Of a DNA stretch of 64,000 bases, positions 23,346 to 30,160 are shown in pieces; position 1 is the first letter of the stretch; every line of letters begins with the position of its first letter. A program made the position numbers and the translations under genes. The DNA is from Anaeromyxobacter paludicola (GTDB taxonomy: Bacteria > Myxococcota > Myxococcia > Myxococcales > Anaeromyxobacteraceae): the NCBI RefSeq assembly GCF_023169965.1, contig NZ_AP025592.1:3968001-4032000 (forward strand), in the 5' to 3' direction. The notes beneath the pieces were generated by a model. That model worked only from the letters and a program-made list of their open reading frames with translations. It was not told the origin of the DNA and ran no database searches.

Positions 23346-25058
23346 GTGAACGAAGCCGGCCTCCCCGTCCCCGCGCCGAGCCCGCGCGCCGAGAAGCTCG
23401 TCGTCGCGCTCGCCTGCGTCCTCTTCCTCGCGCTCGCGGGCGCCGAGGCGTGGCGCAACAGCTACCCGTACTTCGACGACGTCGGGTACCTCGAGATGGG
23501 CCACCAGATCCGGGCCCTCGGCGGCCCGCTGGGGCTCCTGCGCGAGCTCTACGCCGGGCACCGCTACACCGAGTCGAACCGCCACCCGCTCTTCCTCGCC
23601 CTCCTGTCGCTCGTCGCGCGCCCCGACCTCGGCTACCACCGCGACGCGCAGCTGCTGACGCTCGCCCTCGGCGTCGTCGCGCTCCTCTCCTGCTGGCAGG
23701 TGATCCGCCGCCACTTCGGGAAGGGGCCGGCGCTGGTCGCCGTCCTGCTGCTGGCCTGCGGCCGCACCTTCGTGAACGTGGCGTCGCGCGAGTGGTGCGA
23801 GCCCCTGCTCGTCGCGCTCTGGGCCCAGGCCGTCGGCGCCGTGCTCGACGGCCTGCGGCGGCCCGGGCGGCCCTGGCCCTGGCTCGCGGGCGGCGTCTTC
23901 TCCGGGCTCGCGTTCCTCACCAAGGGCACGGCGATCTTCCTGCCGGTCTGCGTGGCCCTGGCGCTCCTCGTGGAGCAGCGGTGGCGCGCCCTCGTCCACC
24001 GCGGCGCCTGGCTCTTCGGCGGCGCCTTCCTCGTCACCGCCTCGCCGCTCCTCTGCCGGAACGTGCGGCTCTTCCACACGCCGCTCTACCAGTTCAACTC
24101 GCGGCTCGTCTGGATCGACAAGCTCCCCGACTTCGCCGAGGTCTTCGCCCCGCACGCCTACGACAAGCTGCCGGACGGCTTCCTCGCCTGGGTGGCCCAG
24201 GTGACGCCCAGGGCGCTCGCCTGGCGCGTCGTGGGCGGGGTGGGGGAGGTGAGCTTCAACCTCCTCGACGCCTTCGCCCTGGTGGCGCCCACGCCCGGCG
24301 GCCCGGTCCACGTCGCGCTCATCGTGGCCGCCCTGGCGGCGCTCGTGATCTCGCTGCGCTGGCTCTGGCGCATGCCCCGCGGCCCGGCGCGGACGTTCCT
24401 CCTCGTCCACTGCGCCTGGAGCTACGCCTTCTTCGTCGCCTTCAGCGCCAGCGGCGCCAACTCGCGCTACTTCCTCCCGCTCGTCGCGACCACGCTCGTC
24501 CCCGCCTTCGCCTCGCGCCTCTGGGAGGCGCTGCAGGCCCCCGCGCCCCGCCCGCTGGTCCGCCGCACCGCCCTCTGCGCCGCCGGGGCCGTCGCCGCCA
24601 CCGCGCTGCTCCACGCCCCCGCCATGACGCCGCCCCCGGGCATGGCCGCCGTCGAGGACTGGCTCGTGGCCCACGTCCGCCCCGGCGAGACCTACGCCGT
24701 GGACGCCCGCACCCACCTGCAGGCGAGCTGGCTCCTCCCCGGCGCCGAGCAGCTCATCGTCTCCGCGAGCTGGGACGAGAAGCCGGTGCCCGCGCAGGAG
24801 CTCCTCGACTGGCTCCGCGATCACCGCGTCCGCTACGTGGTGCTCGACGGCTCCGCGCTCGCCCACATGGGCTCGCCGGCCGACCCCGCCGCGCGCCGCT
24901 ACCTGTTCTACGACCTGCTCCCGCTCGGGCCCGACGGCTCGCTCCCGCTGGAGGGGTTCCCCGGCGACCTCGCGCTCGCCTACGCCGCCCCCGATAGCCC
25001 GCGCCAGTGGCTCATCCTCGAGACCCCCTGGGCCGAGGCGCGGGTGGCGAGGCGGTAG
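23346..25058 (+). CDS. GT39/ArnT-like integral membrane glycosyltransferase
   Basis: This 570-residue protein has an N-terminal helix followed by a periplasmic loop with the acidic pair YFDDVGYLEMG (Asp44-Asp45), as in PMT/ArnT-type (GT-C fold) enzymes. A NRHPLFLALLSL segment follows and then about ten more membrane helices. A soluble C-terminal domain starts near residue 430. Such enzymes use polyprenyl-phosphate sugars and act on the outer face of the inner membrane. It follows the MlaC-like gene by 55 nt on the same strand. The acceptor is unknown; a glycolipid is plausible given the neighbours. TAGTCT lies 6 nt before the GTG start, so a short leader is possible. Confidence 0.75.
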   Translation: MNEAGLPVPAPSPRAEKLVVALACVLFLALAGAEAWRNSYPYFDDVGYLEMGHQIRALGGPLGLLRELYAGHRYTESNRHPLFLALLSLVARPDLGYHRDAQLLTLALGVVALLSCWQVIRRHFGKGPALVAVLLLACGRTFVNVASREWCEPLLVALWAQAVGAVLDGLRRPGRPWPWLAGGVFSGLAFLTKGTAIFLPVCVALALLVEQRWRALVHRGAWLFGGAFLVTASPLLCRNVRLFHTPLYQFNSRLVWIDKLPDFAEVFAPHAYDKLPDGFLAWVAQVTPRALAWRVVGGVGEVSFNLLDAFALVAPTPGGPVHVALIVAALAALVISLRWLWRMPRGPARTFLLVHCAWSYAFFVAFSASGANSRYFLPLVATTLVPAFASRLWEALQAPAPRPLVRRTALCAAGAVAATALLHAPAMTPPPGMAAVEDWLVAHVRPGETYAVDARTHLQASWLLPGAEQLIVSASWDEKPVPAQELLDWLRDHRVRYVVLDGSALAHMGSPADPAARRYLFYDLLPLGPDGSLPLEGFPGDLALAYAAPDSPRQWLILETPWAEARVARR

Positions 25059-25073
25059 GGCCGGGGAGGCAGG

Positions 25074-25273
25074 CGCAATGCCAGTCACTGACGAGCCTCC
25101 CTCGGTTTGAGCGGGCGCTCGCGCGTCGCACCCCGGCGTCCTTCGGGCCATGACGCGAGCGGAGGGGCACGCGCGATCGATCTCGTTGAGCTCGGCGGCG
25201 GCGCCGCCGCCTCGCCGGACGGAGTCTGTGCGCCCGAGCGCGGGGGCCCGTGCAACGAGGCCGCGCCCGCGAG
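25074..25273 (+). repeat. Left inverted repeat (about 200 bp) of the HNH element
   Basis: This segment is an imperfect inverted copy of 26868-27067, with long identical runs read by eye, for example CGGACGGAGTCTGTGCGC and GGCGGCGGCGCCGCCGCC. The outer ends match as CGCAATG(C/T)CAGTCA followed by ACGAGC(C/T)TCCCTCGG. It begins 15 nt after the stop of the GT39-like gene. The two repeats enclose the frameshifted HNH nuclease gene. Confidence 0.75.
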
Positions 25274-25363
25274 ATGAGGAACACTCACGGAAGCTCGTCC
25301 CGCCGCGCGCGGTGGGAGGAACCGGCGGATGGAGCACGGAGCTGCACGCGCCCCGCGCATCGG

Positions 25364-26577
25364 TCAGGTCGGGCCGAACGCGAAAGATGAGGTGGTGAAC
25401 GCCGTCCCCGGGGACGGCGCCTTGGCAACGCGGCGGCGCTCGCGCGCTTGCCGGGCCTCGGCGACGCGTCGGGCGACGTGCTCGCGGCCGAACTCGTGCT
25501 CGGTCGCGAGCCCATGGTGGGCGGCACAGCGCAGGCAGATGTTGTCGGCCGTCGCCTCCCCGCCCTTCGCGAAGGCGACCCGCTGGTGGTGGAACTCGAG
25601 CCTGCGGCGAGCCGGGCAGCGCCGTCCGTCCTCAGCGACGAAGGTGCACTGGTTGCCGTCGCGAAGGGCCACCTCGCGCCGCACGTGGTTGGGGATGTGC
25701 CGCGAGCCCTCGGTCGCCGGGGCGGACCTGGGTGCGCGCGGCGTTCGGGTCTCGGCGAACTTTCGCTTGCGAAGCTCGCGGACCAGGAGCTCGAGCGCCC
25801 GGTCGACGACCTCGGCGAGGTCTCCGGTCGGCAACTGATGGCCGAGCAGGTCGCTGGCCTCCTCCAGCCGGTCGCGGGTCTGGCGAGAGATGGTGAGCTG
25901 GAGCTTGTAGCGCTCGGGCGCGAGCGGGGCGAGCACGGGTCGCGGCGGCGGGGGAGGAGGCGCCACTATCGCCGTGGGGGCGAGCGCAGCGCGCGGCGGT
26001 GGCGGCACCGCGACCGGCGTGGGAGCGGGCGCGAGCGCGCGGGGGCAGCGAGGAGCGAAGGCGCTTCCGGCGGAGCGACCAGCGACGACGCTTCGGGCTG
26101 CGCCGACGGCGCGAAGCGCGGCGGTGGGCTCGGGAGCTTGCGCAGGGCCTCGGGGACGTCCGGCCTGGGGAATCGCTCGGCGAGGAGCTGCTCGACGTCG
26201 CGCTTGCTGCGATGGACCGCGGCGTCCAGGAGCGCGCCGTGGTTCTCCTCGGTGAGGTGCTGCGCGAGGAGGCATACGGCGGAGAGGTGGAGCCTGCCAT
26301 CGGCGAGCATCTCCAGGATGACGGGGAAGCGGCGCGCCGCGCGGGCGGCGTTGATGCGCTTGTAGGCGGCCTCGTCGGAGAGGTGGAGCACGTTCACGCA
26401 GTAGGCGTGCATCGAGGGGCAGGCGTGGTCGCGGTAGAGCCTGCGGGCATCGACCTCCGCGAGGTGCGCCACGAAGTCGGCGGTGGCCTCGCGCTCGCGG
26501 CGGACGAGGAAAGTGAGGGCATCGAGCAGCGCGCGGTCGGACAGCGCGGCCGGGTCGGAGGAGAGCGGAGCGTTCAT
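25364..26577 (-). pseudogene. HNH endonuclease (DUF222-like), frameshifted
   Basis: Two overlapping frames together give a complete protein of about 400 residues. The first (ATG at 26577 to a stop at 25966) holds a conserved helical domain, with DALTFLVRREREATADFVAH, DARRLYRDHACPSMHAYCVN and GRLHLSAVCLLAQHLTEENH. The second frame resumes in the Pro/Ala linker with RALAPAPTPVAVPPPP. It then holds ERYKLQLTISRQTRDRLEEA and the HNH nuclease end with GRRCPARRRLEFHHQRVAFA, ADNICLRCAAHH. The frames switch at a C5 run near 26041-26045 (minus strand GCTGCCCCCGCG), consistent with loss of one C, a -1 slip during translation, or a base-calling error. The nuclease domain itself looks intact. Confidence 0.75.
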
Positions 26578-26867
26578 ACGCTCCGTTTTATCAGCGGTTT
26601 TCGAGCCCTCCGGGAAGGGGTCTGGTCGGCCCGTGGCCGGGATTTCCCGGAGCAGCCTCCGCGCTCCCTCGGAGACGGCGAGCGCACCGCGCAGGGCGCG
26701 CCGGACGCGTCGGGAGGGGCAGGCCCAGCGCGCGGGACCGTCGCGAGGCGCGAAGGCCCAGGGTCGTGTCAAGCGAAGACGCGGTCCGGATTGGGTGCAT
26801 GGGTAACGAAACGGACCGGCAGCAATGGTGGCACGCTGCGCGGAGCTGCTGGCACGAGCCGTCCCTC
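26578..26867. other. Upstream region of the HNH gene inside the element
   Basis: This stretch before the HNH start has no convincing gene. A TGATAAAACGGAGCG sequence on the minus strand just before the ATG could serve as a -10 region and ribosome site. Nothing else is recognised. Confidence 0.35.
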
Positions 26868-27067
26868 CTCGCGGGCGCGGCCTCGTTGCACCGGCCCCCG
26901 CGTTCGCGCGCACAGACTCCGTCCGGCGAGGCGGCGGCGCCGCCGCCGAGATCGACGGGATCGCTCGCGCGTGCCCCCTCCGCTCGCGTCAGGGCCCGAA
27001 GAAGGTCCGGGGTGGACGCGCGAGCGCCGTTCTGCCGAGGGAAGCTCGTTGACTGACTGACATTGCG
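26868..27067 (-). repeat. Right inverted repeat (about 200 bp) of the HNH element
   Basis: This is the partner of 25074-25273 in opposite orientation. It ends 2 nt before the stop codon of the GT2 gene at 27069. Small differences and short indels between the two copies show they have diverged. Confidence 0.75.
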
Positions 27068-27068
27068 G

Positions 27069-28040
27069 CTACGCCGCCGCGCCGCCCCGCCGCGCCCCGT
27101 GCCCCGCCGCCCGCTCCGGCGCCCGCCACCGGAGGTACTGGAGCCGCTTCAGCTCCCGCCGCCCCCGCGTGACCGTGTCGAGGACGAGCCCGCACGCGAG
27201 CGAGAGCGAGGCCAGGATCACGAGCCCCGTGGAGAGGAGCGCGGTCGGCATCCGCGGCACGAGGCCGGTCTCCAGGTACGTCGGCACGAGCGGCGCCGCG
27301 AGCGCCAGCGCGAGGGTGGTCAGGAGCGCGCTCGCGACCGAGAAGAAGAGGAGCGGCCGCTCCTCCCGCGCCAGCGCCAGGATGGTGCGGAGGATCCGGA
27401 CCCCGTCGCGCCAGGTGTTGAGCTTGCTCGCCGAGCCGGCCGGCCGCTCCCGGTAGGCCGTGTCCACCTCGGCCACCGGCATGCGCAGCTCGAGGGCGTG
27501 GACCGTGAGCTCGGTCTCGATCTCGAACCCCGCCGAGAGGGCCGGGAAGGACTTCACGAACCGGCGCGAGAAGACCCGGTAGCCGGAGAGGATGTCGCGG
27601 AAGCGGTTCCCGAAGATGCGGGCCACGAGCCCGGTGAGCAGCGCGTTGCCGAAGCGGTGCCCCGGCCGGTAGGCGGCGACCGCGTCGGTCACCCGCGCCG
27701 CGCAGACCATGTCGAGCTGCTCGTCCTCGAGCTTCGCGACCAGTCTCGGCGCCGCCGCGGCGTCGTAGGTGTCGTCGCCGTCCACGAGGACGTACACCTC
27801 CGCCTCCACGTCGGCGAACATCCGCCGGACCACGTTGCCCTTGCCGCGCAGCGGCTCGGTGCGGACCACCGCGCCCGCCGCCCGGGCTCGCTCCACCGTC
27901 CGGTCCGTCGAGCCGTTGTCGTAGACGTAGACCGGCGCGCCCGGCAGGGCGGCGCGGAAGCCGCGCACCACCGCCTCGATGGCCGCCTCCTCGTTGAGGC
28001 ACGGCACGAGGATCGCGACCGGGTGGAGTGTCTCGGACAT
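27069..28040 (-). CDS. GT2 glycosyltransferase (DPMS/GtrB-like)
   Basis: This 323-residue protein has a GT-A domain with ILVPCLNEEAAIEAVVRGFR at the start, DNGSTD and the metal-binding DGDDTYD motif near residue 95. Two hydrophobic segments follow near the C-terminus (about 225-250 and 262-285), then a basic tail. This layout is typical of enzymes that load a sugar onto a polyprenyl phosphate at the inner face of the membrane. It is the third gene of a minus-strand set with the lipid kinase and the Aur1-like gene, 43 nt after the latter. It could make the donor for the GT39-like enzyme, with the GtrA-like protein as flippase; this is inference. Confidence 0.85.
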   Translation of the reverse strand: MSETLHPVAILVPCLNEEAAIEAVVRGFRAALPGAPVYVYDNGSTDRTVERARAAGAVVRTEPLRGKGNVVRRMFADVEAEVYVLVDGDDTYDAAAAPRLVAKLEDEQLDMVCAARVTDAVAAYRPGHRFGNALLTGLVARIFGNRFRDILSGYRVFSRRFVKSFPALSAGFEIETELTVHALELRMPVAEVDTAYRERPAGSASKLNTWRDGVRILRTILALAREERPLLFFSVASALLTTLALALAAPLVPTYLETGLVPRMPTALLSTGLVILASLSLACGLVLDTVTRGRRELKRLQYLRWRAPERAAGHGARRGGAAA

Positions 28041-28083
28041 GGCGCGCGCAGCCTAGCAGAGGCCGAGCGGGAAAGGGCCCGGG

Positions 28084-29079
28084 CTACTCGGCGTCGGCCG
28101 GCTCCATCGCGGCCGGAGCGGCCGCCGCGGCGGGCTGGCGGGCGAGCGCCCGCTCGATCCCCACCCCCACGAGCGTGTAGGTGACGCCCAGGAGCACGTC
28201 GAGCATGTAGTGGTGCTGCAGGTAGACGGCCGAGAAGCAGACGAGGAGGAAGAAGCCGAAGCTGACCACGTCGAGCCAGCGCTTGCCGAGCTGGCGGCCG
28301 TAGAGGAACACGAAGAGCGGATAGGAGACGTGGAGCGAGGGGATGGCCCCGAACACGTCGGCGCTCCGGCCGTAGAAGGCGGCGAAGTAGTGGAGGCCGG
28401 TCATCGCGTCCCAGCGGGCCGCCGCCGCCGCCGAGGCCTGCGCCGCCATGTTGGCGGGGCCGAGGCCGTACTGCGTCACGTACCAGGGCGGGGCCGACGG
28501 GTAGATGTAGTAGGTCGCGAACCCGGCCACGTTCACCGCGAGGAAGGTCCAGCCGAAGCGGCGCGCCAGCCGCTGGATCCGGTCGTCCTTCCGCTTCGCG
28601 AGCAGCAGCCAGGCCGCGAAGCCGAGCGACCAGTAAAGGTAGAGGATGTAGGCGGACCCGGTCACGAGGTCGACCGCCGGCCAGTGGAACCGGGCGAAGA
28701 GCTCGTTGGGCGTGAGCCGGACGCCGTCCACCGGGACGCCGAAGAAGAGCTTGTCGAAGTGGTACGGCTCCGCCACGTGCACGTGCAGGTAGCGCACCAG
28801 CGGCTCGGTGAGGTGGGTGAGGTCGTAGATGATCCCGAACAGCAGGAACGGCAGCATCCCCGCGAAGAAGCGGCGCGTGCCGGCGCTCCAGACCGCGAGC
28901 AGGAACATCAGGGCGCAGAGCAGGAACTGCTCCGGCCGGTTGCCCAGCGTGAGCCCCATCACCAGGAGGTAGGCCCCCATCCCGGCGAGCGAGCCGTAGA
29001 GGTAGGAGCGCGGGGTGGCGGCGATCCGTCCGGCGAGGCCGGGGCGGGGGGCGGGGGCGGGCGAGGAGGTCGTTTCCAT
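28084..29079 (-). CDS. Aur1-like PAP2-family phosphotransferase (candidate inositol-phosphoceramide synthase)
   Basis: This 331-residue polytopic membrane protein of the PAP2_3 (inositolphosphotransferase Aur1/Ipt1) family has six to eight hydrophobic segments and the two hallmark motifs. One is AIPSLHVSYP with His250, and the other is QHHYMLDVLLG with His290 and Asp294. The spacing agrees with the His...His-x3-Asp triad of fungal Aur1. Aur1 transfers phosphoinositol from phosphatidylinositol to ceramide and releases diacylglycerol. The gene lies 59 nt downstream of a lipid-kinase gene and about 7 kb from the ceramide operon, which makes a sphingolipid head-group role attractive. Other bacterial PAP2_3 proteins have no known function, so the substrate is not proven. 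Confidence 0.75.
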   Translation of the reverse strand: METTSSPAPAPRPGLAGRIAATPRSYLYGSLAGMGAYLLVMGLTLGNRPEQFLLCALMFLLAVWSAGTRRFFAGMLPFLLFGIIYDLTHLTEPLVRYLHVHVAEPYHFDKLFFGVPVDGVRLTPNELFARFHWPAVDLVTGSAYILYLYWSLGFAAWLLLAKRKDDRIQRLARRFGWTFLAVNVAGFATYYIYPSAPPWYVTQYGLGPANMAAQASAAAAARWDAMTGLHYFAAFYGRSADVFGAIPSLHVSYPLFVFLYGRQLGKRWLDVVSFGFFLLVCFSAVYLQHHYMLDVLLGVTYTLVGVGIERALARQPAAAAAPAAMEPADAE

Positions 29080-29138
29080 GGCGCGGCGAGCGCTCGTACC
29101 GGCTCGCGGCGCCCCCGTCAAGGGTGGGCCGGCGGGCG

Positions 29139-30083
29139 CTACGGTAGGAGGATGCGCACCGGCGGCCCGGTGGTGATCCGCACCGACCCGTCGGAGTCGT
29201 AGAGATCGCCGTCGAGCGTGAAGCGGAACGGCTCCGGCGCCTCGATGGCGAGGTCGCGCGTGACCGCGTCCATCGCCACCCGCCGCCGCCAGGGCCGGCC
29301 CAGCCGGATCGCCGGGAGCGCCGCCGCGAGGGTGAGGGCGCTCGAGGTGACCCCCACCGCGTGGAAGAAGCCGGGCTGCTCGTCGCAGCGGGCGAACGGC
29401 TTGAACCCGAGCCCGATGTCCGGCTCCGACCCGGCGAGCACCGCGAGGTAGCGCAGGGAGGGCCAGTCGTCGCCGTCGGCGACGACGCGCGCCGGCTCGC
29501 GGCGGGTGAGGTCGGCGGCGAAGCGGCCCCGCACGAGGGCCGAGCCGACCGCCCGGGCCGCGAGCGCCGCCGCGCGAAGCGGCGTCGTCCGGCCGCGCGC
29601 GTAGTAGGTCTCCAGGAAGCGGACCACCGCGCCGGTCCCGAAGAGGAAGCCGTACTGCGGCGGGCGGCCGCCCCACTCGACCTGAAGCAGGTCGCGCTCG
29701 ACCTGCCGCAGCGGGCGCCGCTCGCGCCGCCCCTCGACCCAGCGCCGCAGGATCGACTCCGGCGTGCCCTTGAGCCCGTGGCCGTGCGCGACCGTGTTCA
29801 TCGAGCCGCCGCGCAGGATGAGCAGCGCCGGGAGCGGCGCGCCGGCCCAGGCCGTCACCGCCGCGGTGAGCACCACGTGGGCGGTGCCGTCCCCGCCGTT
29901 CACGCCCAGGACCTCGACCCCCGCGCCGCGGAACTCCCCGAGCGCGCGCGCGAGCTCCTCGAGGTTGCTGGCGTCGGCCACGAGCCCCTCGCCGTCCACG
30001 AGGCTCGCGAGGCGGCGCGGCGTGTCGGGGTGGCGGCGGTTGTGCCGGGAGCCCGGGTTGTTGACGATGCCGATGACCGCCAT
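29139..30083 (-). CDS. Diacylglycerol/sphingoid/ceramide kinase-like protein
   Basis: This 314-residue cytoplasmic protein has the DAGK catalytic motifs NPGSRHNRRHP (nucleotide region), GGDGT (63-67) and the RGGSMNTVAHG segment (91-101), with a C-terminal beta domain including FTLDGDLYDS. Members phosphorylate diacylglycerol, sphingosine or ceramide. It is the first gene of the set with the Aur1-like and GT2 genes. If the Aur1-like enzyme makes diacylglycerol as by-product, this kinase could return it to phosphatidate. Alternatively it may phosphorylate ceramide, as CpgB does in Caulobacter. It is divergent from the DUF4388/J-domain gene, 77 nt away. Confidence 0.82.
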   Translation of the reverse strand: MAVIGIVNNPGSRHNRRHPDTPRRLASLVDGEGLVADASNLEELARALGEFRGAGVEVLGVNGGDGTAHVVLTAAVTAWAGAPLPALLILRGGSMNTVAHGHGLKGTPESILRRWVEGRRERRPLRQVERDLLQVEWGGRPPQYGFLFGTGAVVRFLETYYARGRTTPLRAAALAARAVGSALVRGRFAADLTRREPARVVADGDDWPSLRYLAVLAGSEPDIGLGFKPFARCDEQPGFFHAVGVTSSALTLAAALPAIRLGRPWRRRVAMDAVTRDLAIEAPEPFRFTLDGDLYDSDGSVRITTGPPVRILLP

Positions 30084-30145
30084 GCTCCCCCTCGCCGGCC
30101 GGCCCCTCGGCCGCCCGGGAAGATCTACCGCACCCGGAGTTGCGG

Positions 30146-30151
30146 TACACT
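30146..30151 (+). promoter_or_regulatory. Candidate -10 box 9 nt before the DUF4388/J-domain gene
   Basis: TACACT ends 9 nt before the GTG at 30161 with no Shine-Dalgarno sequence in between. A short or absent leader is suggested, as at several other starts in the window. Confidence 0.3.
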
Positions 30152-30160
30152 CGCCGTCGC

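Larger units (their letters stand above)
25074..27067. mobile_element. Putative HNH-nuclease element bounded by inverted repeats
   Basis: About 2 kb delimited by two imperfect inverted repeats of about 200 bp contains one gene, a DUF222-like HNH endonuclease with a frameshift. It separates the GT39-like gene (plus) from the GT2/Aur1-like/kinase genes (minus), each of which ends within 16 nt of the repeats. No target-site duplication is obvious. Whether it moves, or is an old recombination product of two related gene copies, cannot be decided from one copy. Confidence 0.5.
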
